Shown one piece after another: positions 17,514-25,970 of a DNA stretch of 64,000 bases. The DNA comes from Bacteroidales bacterium (lineage in GTDB: Bacteria > Bacteroidota > Bacteroidia > Bacteroidales > Bacteroidaceae). Where the stretch lies: positions 1 through 64,000 of the forward strand of contig SFCP01000001.1 of the NCBI GenBank assembly GCA_004558535.1, given 5' to 3'. The position numbers were made by a program, and so were the translations under genes. Within the stretch, counting starts at the first letter, position 1, and each line of letters starts with the position of its first letter. The notes under the pieces were generated by a model. The model saw only the letters and a program-made list of their open reading frames with translations. It did no database searches and was not told the DNA's origin.

Positions 17514-18638
17514 ATGATGATTAAGAGGCAGATATCCGACAGCATCCTGCGTGATTTTGGCAGGGGCAAGGTCATTGTGATTATCGGTGCGCGCCAGGTG
17601 GGCAAGACAACCTTGGTGCAGGAACTCCTGCGGAGCGGGCAGAAGGTGTTGTCGCTGAATTGTGATAATTATGACGACCGGGCGGTGTTGGAACACAGGA
17701 CTTCGTCAGAGCTAACTGCGCTGACGAGTGGCTACGATTGCCTGTTTATTGACGAGGCGCAGCGGGTGGCCGGCATCGGGCTGACCATCAAGATGCTGGC
17801 CGACCTGCATGTGCCGACCCAGGTCATTGTGACTGGTTCCTCTTCGCTGGAACTGGCCGAGGGCATCCTGGAGCCGGCCACCGGGCGACACATTGACTAC
17901 GAATTGTACCCGCTTTCTGTCGAGGAACTGGCGGCGCATGCTTCTGCGCGCGAGGAGAGGCGACTGCTTCACCAGCGTTTGATTTATGGCACCTACCCGG
18001 AAGTGGTGGTCAACCCGTCCGAGGCGCGCCGCACGCTGATGACATTGGCCAACGATTACCTGTACAAGGATTTGCTGACGTACAAAGGCGTGAAGCGCCC
18101 CGAGATGCTGAGCAAGCTGCTGCGGGCTTTGGCGCTGCAGCTGGGCAGTGAAGTATCCTACAACGAACTATCGTCCTTGCTGGGTATCGACAAGGCGACA
18201 GTGGAGAGCTATATCGGACTGTTGGAAAAGTGCTTTGTCGTTTTCCGTCTGGAATCGTACAGCCGTAACCTGCGCAACGAAATCAAGAAGGGGAAGAAAA
18301 TCTATTTTTACGACAACGGCATACGAAATGCCGTACTTTCCAATTTTGCGCCGGTAGAACTGCGTACGGACGTCGGTGCCCTGTGGGAAAACTATCTGGT
18401 GAGCGAGCGCCGGAAACATCATGCCTATGCCCGCACGTATGCCCGGATGTATTTTTGGCGTACGCACGACCAAAGGGAGGTGGACTTGCTGGAGGAGGCG
18501 GACGGCTGCCTTCGCGCCTTCGAATTCAAGTGGAACGTGAAGGCCCGGGCGGCAGTGCCCGCTGCCTTTGCCAAGGCCTATCCGGATACACCTTTTGAAG
18601 TCGTTACGCCCGAGAATTATTTCTCTTTCCTGCGTTAG
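17514..18638 (+). CDS. AAA_14 / DUF4143 ATPase
   Basis: A 374-residue protein starting MMIKRQISDSILRDFGRGKV. Walker A is GARQVGKTTL near residue 25, Walker B is CLFIDEAQRV near 79, and sensor 1 is VIVTGSSSLEL near 103. The C-terminal half is DUF4143, with the usual LYGTYPEVV-type segment (RLIYGTYPEVVVNPSE), a winged-helix-like region, and an end with WRTHDQREVDLLEE that resembles a nuclease-like core (D-E-K pattern: EVDLLEE, AFEFKWN). The cellular role of this widespread family is unclear and members often vary between strains. The start is set by the promoter ending 24 bp upstream. It stands alone between repeats and a pseudogene, fitting a mobile or accessory gene. Confidence 0.88.
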   Translation: MMIKRQISDSILRDFGRGKVIVIIGARQVGKTTLVQELLRSGQKVLSLNCDNYDDRAVLEHRTSSELTALTSGYDCLFIDEAQRVAGIGLTIKMLADLHVPTQVIVTGSSSLELAEGILEPATGRHIDYELYPLSVEELAAHASAREERRLLHQRLIYGTYPEVVVNPSEARRTLMTLANDYLYKDLLTYKGVKRPEMLSKLLRALALQLGSEVSYNELSSLLGIDKATVESYIGLLEKCFVVFRLESYSRNLRNEIKKGKKIYFYDNGIRNAVLSNFAPVELRTDVGALWENYLVSERRKHHAYARTYARMYFWRTHDQREVDLLEEADGCLRAFEFKWNVKARAAVPAAFAKAYPDTPFEVVTPENYFSFLR

Positions 18639-18667
18639 CCGGCACCGGCGCGGCGGGTGAAAACGAA

Positions 18668-18701
18668 CAGATGGGACTTGGTTTTGGCCAGGTCCCATCT
18701 G
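18668..18701 (+). terminator. Hairpin between DUF4143 gene and PepSY remnant
   Basis: A 10-bp stem CAGATGGGAC with GTCCCATCTG and a 14-nt loop, 29 bp after the ATPase stop. There is no clean T-run on either strand, so its role as a terminator is uncertain. Confidence 0.5.
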
Positions 18702-18729
18702 TGCATTTGACAGTAGCGGGTGGGCGGCG

Positions 18730-19095
18730 TTATTTAGCCGCCTTTTCTCTGCTCTGTTTGTTTTGTCCGTGCTTTTGGCGGTTCCGGCGGCGTCGGATCC
18801 ACAGGTAGTAGCCCGTCAGCGGCAGGGCGGTGCCGATGAGTGCCGCGAGGAAATTGACGAGGCGGGAGAGCCAGCCCAGCCAGCTGCCTGTGTGTACCAT
18901 ATAGATGGCGCTGCGCACGCGTGTCGCCTTGTCGGTGTCGGCGTAGGGGTGGGTGGCGGTGACCTGTCCCGTCAAGGGGTCGAAGTCGTAGGTGTCAGCG
19001 GCGCGCAGGCTGCGGCGGGCTTCGGGCACGGCAGGCTTTGTGTTTCTCACCCTGCACGCAAACGTATTTCCCAAGGGCTTCGCAAAAGTGAAAAA
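18730..19095 (-). pseudogene. C-terminal remnant of a PepSY-TM protein
   Basis: The last ~100 residues of this frame read ADTYDFDPLTGQVTATHPYA, then AIYMVHTGSWLGWLSRLVNF and a hydrophobic helix ending LPLTGYYLWIRRRRNR. This is the end of a PepSY-associated membrane protein of the iron-regulated type (normally about 400-550 residues with four helices). Only the last periplasmic segment and final helix survive. The frame remains open upstream to 19341 but that part does not resemble the family and overlaps the next gene's promoter region and start. I call it a 5'-deleted pseudogene; a novel short membrane protein is less likely. Confidence 0.7.
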
Positions 19096-19213
19096 GTGCA
19101 CAGCGGGGGGAGCTTTCTCGTAAAAAAGAGTAATTTTGCACGACTTATAGGACGCGTTTCCCCGGAAATGCGTTATTTTGTAAAAGCTGTGTTGGCGCAA
19201 TACCTGTTTCCCC

Positions 19214-20185
19214 GTGACCAAGAACTTGAAAAGGATTATCAGTGTGGCCGTGTTTACCCTCCTGGGCGTGTTGCTCATGGTGGGGCTGTACCATGATTTT
19301 GACTTCCGGCCCCTGGGGCGGGTCTTTACGGTGCGCGCCAATTACGTATGGATTACTTTGGCGCTCCTTGCCGGCGTGGTGGCCAATGTCTTCCGCTCGT
19401 TGCGGTGGCGGATGCTGCTGCGCGGTGCCGGTCTGGGCATCAGCCGCTGGCGTGCCATCGAGCTGGTTTTCGTTTCCTACCTGGTCAACAGCCTCACCCC
19501 GCGCTTGGGCGAACTGATGCGCTCCGTGATGGTGCGGCGCGGCGACATGGAGGCCACAGCGCGGGCCTTCGGCACCGTTGTCATCGAGAAGGTGGCCGAC
19601 GTAGTCTGCCTCATCCTTGTGGTGGCCGCCGCCGTGCTGCTGCGCTGGGAGGATACGGTCGGCCTGATGCACCGTTCGGCAGTCGGCCTGACCGCCGCCG
19701 TGCCCGATTATACCCTCTATATCGTGGTGGGCAGTGTGGTGTGTCTGATAGCCGGCCTGACGCTGCCGCGGATCAGCCGTGTGCGCAGCCTGTTGCACAG
19801 TCTGTGGCAGGGCATGTCGGCCATTTTCCACCTGGAGCGGCAGTGGGGATTTTGGGGGCTTTGTGCGGCCATCTGGATGTGCAACTTCCTGCAGCTTTGG
19901 CTGCTGATCCCGTGCTTCGAGGAGCTGAGTCCGCTCCGCGTGACCGATGCCCTGTATGTCTTTGCGGCCGCCAGTGTCGGCGTGCTGCTCCCCACGCCCG
20001 GCGGGGCAGGACCTTGGCACGTCGCCATCGTGAAGTGTCTGACCGCCGTCTACCATATTCCCGCCGAACTGGCCAAGCTCTTTGCCCTGGTCACCCATGG
20101 GCTGAAGACCGCGCTGGTCATTTTGCTCGGACTTCTGGCTTTGATCACGCTATATTGGGAGGCGTGGACTTTCCGCAAGCGTTAG
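19214..20185 (+). CDS. Lysylphosphatidylglycerol synthase/flippase-like membrane protein (UPF0104)
   Basis: A 323-residue integral membrane protein with about seven or eight helices. It shows the family signature RSLRWRMLLRGAGLGISRWR, FVSYLVNSLTPRLGELMRSV and EKVADVVCLILVV, plus GVLLPTPGGAGPWHVAIV near residue 260, which marks the LPG_synthase_TM (PF03706) family including AglD/YbhN. Members are thought to move or modify lipids; no soluble synthase domain is present here. The start is a GTG at 19214 (MTKNLKRII). The A2M gene starts 72 bp downstream in the same direction, suggesting co-transcription. Confidence 0.88.
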   Translation: MTKNLKRIISVAVFTLLGVLLMVGLYHDFDFRPLGRVFTVRANYVWITLALLAGVVANVFRSLRWRMLLRGAGLGISRWRAIELVFVSYLVNSLTPRLGELMRSVMVRRGDMEATARAFGTVVIEKVADVVCLILVVAAAVLLRWEDTVGLMHRSAVGLTAAVPDYTLYIVVGSVVCLIAGLTLPRISRVRSLLHSLWQGMSAIFHLERQWGFWGLCAAIWMCNFLQLWLLIPCFEELSPLRVTDALYVFAAASVGVLLPTPGGAGPWHVAIVKCLTAVYHIPAELAKLFALVTHGLKTALVILLGLLALITLYWEAWTFRKR

Positions 20186-20257
20186 GGAGCACCATAGACC
20201 CGATGACTTATAGAAAATTCCCCTTTTCATCGAAAAAAACGAACTGTCATATCTCCT

Positions 20258-23200
20258 ATGAAACGTATCATTTTCACCCTGTTGCTCAGCCTCGTACTTT
20301 GGCCCTCCATGGCACAGAAATACGACGCTTTGTGGAAAAAGGCCGAGTCTGCATGGAACGACGAACTGCCCCGTACGACCCTCGACATCGTACGGCAAAT
20401 CTACGACAAAGCTCTGGCCGAGGGCAATGATGCCGAATTGCTGCGAGCAGCCTATGCCTGGTGCAGCCTGTCGGAGGACTTGTCGCCCGACAGTGGGCGC
20501 GTGGCGCTGCTGCGTATGGATAGCGTAGCCGCACGCGAGAGCCGGCCGGCCGTGCGCGCCCTTTGGGCTTCGGTGCTCGGCCGGTTGTGCGCCGCCTCGG
20601 GCTACGACACCGCTACTGTGGCCCGCAGTCGCGCCTATTACCGACAGTCCGTGGAGCCCGTCGAGGCTCTGGCCGCCGCCAGGGCTACGGATTTCCTCCC
20701 CCTCTTCGTGGTGAAAAAGGGGAGTGCCTACTTTCGCGATGACCTGCTGAGTGTGGTGGCGCGTACCTGTGTCAGCGAAGCCGATCTCCCCTTGGACGAA
20801 CGGCGCGCCTTGCTGCACCGACTGATGCAGCACTACACCGCAGCCGGCATGCCCGAGGCCGTGCTGCTCCTTCGGCTGGACAGCATCGCGCTACGCGCCG
20901 GTGCTTACCGCGACAACCGGTCCCCTGCGACCTACGAGGCCCTTGCAGCTACGGCGCGCGAGTTTGAGGCCCTGCCGCTCAACGTCGAGACCTACATCCG
21001 ACTGATCGAGTGCGCGTCCGTGCCCGGTGTCTCTGACAGTGTGCTAATCGGCTGGGCGCATCGCGGACTTGCCCTTTACGGCAAGGAGAAGCGGAGCAAC
21101 GTACTGCGCAATTACCTAAGCGAACAGGCGCGCGTGAAGCTGCACCTCATCGCCGATACGGACCAGAGCCTGTCCGGACGGCCCGTAACCTTTCGCCTGA
21201 ACGGCCGAAACCTGCGCAGCGTGGAGCTGCGGCTCTATCGTATCGCCGACTACGACGGCAGCCATCTCGAACTGCCGGAAGCTTACACCCAAAAGCCCGC
21301 GGCACACGCCGCCGGTGCTCCCGTGCGATTGTCCTGCCGTTTCGGCGAAGCGCCCCTTTGGCGGGAACAGCGCGACACCCTGACCTTTACCCCCGATGCG
21401 CCCGGCCTGTACGTCATCGAAGCCGTGGCCGATGGCGGGGTGCGCGAGACCGAAATCCTGCGCGTGAGCGATGTGCGCGCCGTGCTCCTGCCGGCTGACA
21501 GAGGTCGGCAGCGTGTGGCCGTGGTCGATGCACGGACGGGCGCCTACCTGCCCGGGGGCCGGCTGATTGCCTACGACGAGGACGGAAATCGCCTGCGGAC
21601 TTGTCTGCCCGAGGCGGACGGATTTCTTACGGTTCCCATCGGGGGCGCGGTGGACCGCATCGTGCCCGTATGCGGCACAGACGTCTACGCCTCGGCCATG
21701 CACACCCGCACAAGTCGTTTCTACGGTTACAGTTCCGGCACGCACACAGTCCACACCGAGACTCGCATCGACATCTTCACCGACCGCGCCATTTACCGGC
21801 CGGCACAGACTGTGCATTTCGGCGGCGTGGTGTTCACGCAGACGGGCGATTCGCTCCACGTGGCCTCCTCCTACAAGGCCAAGGTAAGACTTGTCAACGC
21901 CAATGGCAAGGAAGTGCAGACGATGCAGGTATTTGTCGATGAAATGGGGCATTTCAGTGGCGAATTTACCCTGCCCCGGAGCTGCTTGCCCGGTTATTTC
22001 AGCCTGCGCGTGACGGGACAGGACCAAACAAACGGCCATACCTCGTTCCGTGTGGAGGAGTACAAGCGCCCCACCTTTACCGCGGAGGTTGCAGAGCCTG
22101 TCGGGGACTACGCACCCGGTGACAGCGTGTGCCTGCACGGGCGGGCCACAGCCTATACCGGGATGCCGGTGGCCGGCGGCCGTGTGCAGTGGACCGTCAA
22201 CCGCCGCATGTGGTACGCCACGAGCGAACCCGACGTCCCCGTCACCGGCGAGGGCGTCACGGATGCCGAGGGCCGTTTCGAAATTCCCCTCCGCTTGAAC
22301 GCCTCGGCCGAGGAACTGTCCGCACGTGCCTATAACCGCTTCTTTTATACGGTCAGCTACACCGTTACCGCCGAGAACGGCGAGACGGCAAGCGGTTCCA
22401 TCGGGCTGCAGGTCGCCACGTCTCCGCTGGTGCTCGAGAGCGATTGGCCCAAGGAGGTTTGCCGCGAAGACTTGCCCGCCCTGCGTTTCATCGCACGCAA
22501 TGGGGCGGGCCGCGAACTGCCCGGCACGGTGCGCTATCGCCTCTGGCAACTGCACAAAACCGCCGCTGGCAGTGTCTCCGACAGCACCTGCGTATTCGCC
22601 GACAGCCTGTCGCTCGGCGCAACGGCCCGTCCCGACTGCCTGCGCAGCCTGCCCTCGGGCTGGTACAGGTGGCAGGCCGAAACAGATGGCAAGAAGGGGA
22701 CCGCATCGTGCTTCCGCACCTTCCTGCTCTTCTCTGAAACCGACACAAAGCCCGTGAGCTCGGCCGCACTGCAGCATTACGTGCGCCAAAGTGCCGCCGC
22801 CGACAGCGCATTCGTGACAATCGGTTCGCCAAGTCCCGGCACCACGCTCCTGTATGCGTTCTACGCCGACGGAAGTCTGCGGGAAATGCGCCGCATTGCG
22901 CTTGCCGACACCCTGTTGCACTTCTCCTTACCCTATCGTCCCGACTACGGCGACGGCGCGCTTGCCTGTTTCGCCCTGATGAGCGAAGGAAAGCTGCATA
23001 CCCTGAATGTAGAAATCAAGAAACCCACGCCGGAAAAGCAACTCTGCCTGCGCTGGAGCACGTTCCGCTCGCCGCTGACGCCCGGCAGCACGGAGGAATG
23101 GCGCCTGCGGGTACTTCATCGCGACGGATCGCCCGCCGATGCCGCCCTGCTGGTACGCCTGTACGACCAATCGCTCGATGCGCTCTTCCGAAAGCCCTGG

Positions 23201-25861
23201 AATTGGAGCGGCTTCTCCTTTTACCGAAGCGGAGTGTGGGCACAGTGGGAAACAGCGTGGCAGCGGACACTTGAAATGTGGGGCAGCGGCAAAATCGGAA
23301 AGCCGAAAGACGTGCCGGCACTCGACTTTACACAGTGGCACCTGCCCGATATGTCGGCGGCATACCTCCGGCAGAATGATTGGTGGGACGGTGGGACGAA
23401 CCTGCGATACGGCGCGGTGCGCCCGATGCGAACTGCTGCCCGCAAATCGGCCGTCATGGAAGACTACAACGCCAGCCTCGCCGAGGTCGAGGCAGTTGAG
23501 GCGCTCGATGTCGACTCGGCCGCTGGCGCAAGTGGCTTTGAGGAAGAACCTTTGGCCGTGCAGCCCCGCACAAACTTTGCCGAAACTGCCCTGTTTGCTG
23601 CAAATTTGCGCACAAATGCCGAGGGCGAGGCCGTCATTGCCTTTACCTTGCCGCAAAGTCTGACTTCGTGGCGTTTTGAAGCCCTGGCGCACACCGCAGC
23701 GATGGACTACGGCCGCTTGGATACGGTGGCCGTGGCCCGGCGCGAGCTGATGGTGCAACCGGCCCTGCCCCGCTTTCTCCGTGCAGGCGACCGGGCTACA
23801 CTGCCGGCCACGGTGAGCAATCTGAGCGGGATGCAGCAAAGCGTACGTGTGCAGCTGGAAATACGCCGCGCCGCCGACGATGCACTTGTGTGCCGGACGC
23901 GCGAAAATATAGACGTCCCGGCCGGCGCTACGGGCGTGGTAAACTTCCGCTACGACGTCCCGGACGATGCTGCGGCCGACTTGCTGGTCGTGCGTGTCGT
24001 GGCCGAGAGCGATCGCTTTGCGGATGGCGAGGAGCACTTCCTGCCTGTTCTCACCGGCCGGGCCGAGGTGACGCACAGCCTGCCTTTCACCCTGACCCAG
24101 GCAGGTTCGCGAACGCTGCGACTCGACACCCTGTGGAGCGTGGCAGGCGGCGAGCATCCTGTGCTGACCCTCGAAACCACCGCCAATCCTACTTGGTTTG
24201 CCGTGAATGCCCTGCCCGTCCTCGCACAGCCTGTTTGCTGGTCCGCTACCGACCGGGCGGTGCGATTCTATGCCTTGAGTGTTTCGCAGTATGTGGCTCG
24301 CAGTTGTCCCGAAATACGTGCCGCTGTGCAGCAACTGGCTCCCGGTGAAAATTTGCCCGACTATGGCATCGAGGGACTGGACGACAGTACGCCCTGGCTG
24401 CCGGTCGCTGCCCGCGAAGCCCTGCGCAGTCAGACGCTTTGCGACATGCTGGACGAGCAAACCGCCGACGCGATGCTCTACACAGCCCGCGATGGCTTGC
24501 AAAGCCTGCAAAACGGGGATGGTTCGTGGAGTTGGTTCCGCGGAATGCGTGGAAATGTCTACACGTCCGCCGAAATCGCGATGCTGTTGGCTCGTACCGC
24601 GCAGCAAACCGGCGAGGAGAGCGGCAGCGCCATGCTTGAAAAAACGATGAAGTACCTGGACGGCGAAATGCAGCGCCGTGTAGAGGAAATGAAAAAGCAG
24701 GGAGGCGCAAGAAATGACGGTTTCATCGATGATTTGTCCCTGCGCTATCTGTATTTGTACGCCATCACGCAGCGCCAGCCAAGCGCCGCGAGCCGCTATC
24801 TGCTCGACAGGGCCGAGCAGGCAGGCGCCGGTCTGTCGATATACGGCAAGGCTTTGCTCGCAGTCGTGATGCAGCGCGCCGGACACAAGGATAAGGCCGA
24901 CCGCCTGCTCCAAAGCCTGCTGGAATTTACCGTTTCGTCGCCCGACATGGGCCGCTGGTTCGACACGCGTCGTGCCGGTTTTGAACTGTCGTCGCAGCGC
25001 TTGCTCGCGCAGACTGCCACCCTCGAAGCGATGAGCGGGGCGGGAGAAACCTACAGCACCGAGATGGCCGAGATGAGGCTGTGGCTGATGCAGACCCGCC
25101 GCACGGGCATGTGGAGCAGCTCCGCAGTGGCCGCTGATGCCGTCTACGCCGTACTGATGGCCGATGCCGGTGAAAATGGGCGGGTGAAAGCGCTGTCTGA
25201 CGCCCGTCCGGTCTATATGACCCTGCAGGCCGGCAAACGTATCGTCGATGCGCCCGCTGCTGCCTCGGCCCAAGGACTCACCGGCTACACGCTCCGCGAA
25301 TATGACGAGGCGACGCATCCTGCCCTCTTCGCTGTAGGGCGCCGTGCGACGCAGGTAAATCTGACGGTCCGGCAGGACGGCGCGGGCCTGGCGTGGGGCA
25401 GTGCCACTGTCCGCCTTACAGTGCCGACTGACAGCCTCCTCGCCGCAGCTTCGGGCTTGACGCTTTCGCGCAGGTTCGAGGTATGGCGCGCCACGGGCTG
25501 GACAGTCGTGGCAAATGGCGACTTGCTGCATCGCGGCGACCGTGTGCGTCAGGTCTTCACCTTTACGGCGGACCGCGACTACGACTTCGTCTGCCTCAAC
25601 TCGGACCGCCCGGCGTGTCTGGAGCCGGCGCGTCCGCTCAGCGGCTACCTGTATGAAAACGGCCTGTCCGTGTATCGCGCTGTGGCCGACACGGAGAACC
25701 GCTTCTACTTTGAGCGGGTGAGCAAGGGCCGCCACGTCTACACCGAAGAGTATTTCGTGGATCGCAGTGGCACTTACCGTGCCGGCCTTGCCCACATCCG
25801 GAGCGTCTATGCCCCCGAATTTTGTGCCCACACAGGCTCTGCTGTCCTGCAGGTGGAATAA
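20258..25861 (+). CDS. Bacterial alpha-2-macroglobulin family protein
   Basis: An 1867-residue exported protein; signal peptide residues 1-19 (WPSMAQ). The N-terminal ~480 residues are helical and then beta-rich. MG2 starts near residue 505 (FTDRAIYRPAQTVHFGGVVF), the A2M domain near 1105 (NFAETALFAANL, ALPRFLRAGDRATLPATVSN), and an alpha/alpha toroid near 1400-1650 (LQNGDGSWSWFRG, SAEIAMLLA). The thioester motif C-x-E-Q was looked for and not found, so this is the non-thioester type that may trap proteases mechanically. It lacks a lipobox, so it is periplasmic rather than lipid-anchored. No penicillin-binding protein 1C gene lies next to it, unlike in proteobacteria. An overlapping antisense frame of 992 codons is a shadow. 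Confidence 0.93.
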   Translation: MKRIIFTLLLSLVLWPSMAQKYDALWKKAESAWNDELPRTTLDIVRQIYDKALAEGNDAELLRAAYAWCSLSEDLSPDSGRVALLRMDSVAARESRPAVRALWASVLGRLCAASGYDTATVARSRAYYRQSVEPVEALAAARATDFLPLFVVKKGSAYFRDDLLSVVARTCVSEADLPLDERRALLHRLMQHYTAAGMPEAVLLLRLDSIALRAGAYRDNRSPATYEALAATAREFEALPLNVETYIRLIECASVPGVSDSVLIGWAHRGLALYGKEKRSNVLRNYLSEQARVKLHLIADTDQSLSGRPVTFRLNGRNLRSVELRLYRIADYDGSHLELPEAYTQKPAAHAAGAPVRLSCRFGEAPLWREQRDTLTFTPDAPGLYVIEAVADGGVRETEILRVSDVRAVLLPADRGRQRVAVVDARTGAYLPGGRLIAYDEDGNRLRTCLPEADGFLTVPIGGAVDRIVPVCGTDVYASAMHTRTSRFYGYSSGTHTVHTETRIDIFTDRAIYRPAQTVHFGGVVFTQTGDSLHVASSYKAKVRLVNANGKEVQTMQVFVDEMGHFSGEFTLPRSCLPGYFSLRVTGQDQTNGHTSFRVEEYKRPTFTAEVAEPVGDYAPGDSVCLHGRATAYTGMPVAGGRVQWTVNRRMWYATSEPDVPVTGEGVTDAEGRFEIPLRLNASAEELSARAYNRFFYTVSYTVTAENGETASGSIGLQVATSPLVLESDWPKEVCREDLPALRFIARNGAGRELPGTVRYRLWQLHKTAAGSVSDSTCVFADSLSLGATARPDCLRSLPSGWYRWQAETDGKKGTASCFRTFLLFSETDTKPVSSAALQHYVRQSAAADSAFVTIGSPSPGTTLLYAFYADGSLREMRRIALADTLLHFSLPYRPDYGDGALACFALMSEGKLHTLNVEIKKPTPEKQLCLRWSTFRSPLTPGSTEEWRLRVLHRDGSPADAALLVRLYDQSLDALFRKPWNWSGFSFYRSGVWAQWETAWQRTLEMWGSGKIGKPKDVPALDFTQWHLPDMSAAYLRQNDWWDGGTNLRYGAVRPMRTAARKSAVMEDYNASLAEVEAVEALDVDSAAGASGFEEEPLAVQPRTNFAETALFAANLRTNAEGEAVIAFTLPQSLTSWRFEALAHTAAMDYGRLDTVAVARRELMVQPALPRFLRAGDRATLPATVSNLSGMQQSVRVQLEIRRAADDALVCRTRENIDVPAGATGVVNFRYDVPDDAAADLLVVRVVAESDRFADGEEHFLPVLTGRAEVTHSLPFTLTQAGSRTLRLDTLWSVAGGEHPVLTLETTANPTWFAVNALPVLAQPVCWSATDRAVRFYALSVSQYVARSCPEIRAAVQQLAPGENLPDYGIEGLDDSTPWLPVAAREALRSQTLCDMLDEQTADAMLYTARDGLQSLQNGDGSWSWFRGMRGNVYTSAEIAMLLARTAQQTGEESGSAMLEKTMKYLDGEMQRRVEEMKKQGGARNDGFIDDLSLRYLYLYAITQRQPSAASRYLLDRAEQAGAGLSIYGKALLAVVMQRAGHKDKADRLLQSLLEFTVSSPDMGRWFDTRRAGFELSSQRLLAQTATLEAMSGAGETYSTEMAEMRLWLMQTRRTGMWSSSAVAADAVYAVLMADAGENGRVKALSDARPVYMTLQAGKRIVDAPAAASAQGLTGYTLREYDEATHPALFAVGRRATQVNLTVRQDGAGLAWGSATVRLTVPTDSLLAAASGLTLSRRFEVWRATGWTVVANGDLLHRGDRVRQVFTFTADRDYDFVCLNSDRPACLEPARPLSGYLYENGLSVYRAVADTENRFYFERVSKGRHVYTEEYFVDRSGTYRAGLAHIRSVYAPEFCAHTGSAVLQVE

Positions 25862-25904
25862 GGGCGGCGGCGGGAAGCCGCGAGTAGCGCGCGGCAGCAC
25901 GGCC

Positions 25905-25951
25905 AAATATTATAAGGAGCCAAGGCGTGGCCTTGACTCCTTATAATATTT
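25905..25951. terminator. Bidirectional terminator between A2M and acyl-CoA synthetase genes
   Basis: AAATATTATAAGGAG and CTCCTTATAATATTT are perfect complements, with CAAGG/CCTTG pairing inside, giving about 20 bp of stem between convergent genes. A/T-rich stem ends provide U-rich 3' ends in both directions. Confidence 0.9.
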
Positions 25952-25970
25952 ATAGGTATGCCGTATGGTT

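Noticed and set aside
18730..19341. A complete 203-residue membrane protein on the minus strand
   Set aside because: Only the C-terminal half resembles PepSY-TM proteins; the rest overlaps the promoter and start of the divergent gene, so a pseudogene is preferred.
22928..25906. 992-codon minus-strand frame
   Set aside because: Antisense shadow of the alpha-2-macroglobulin gene in GC-rich DNA.
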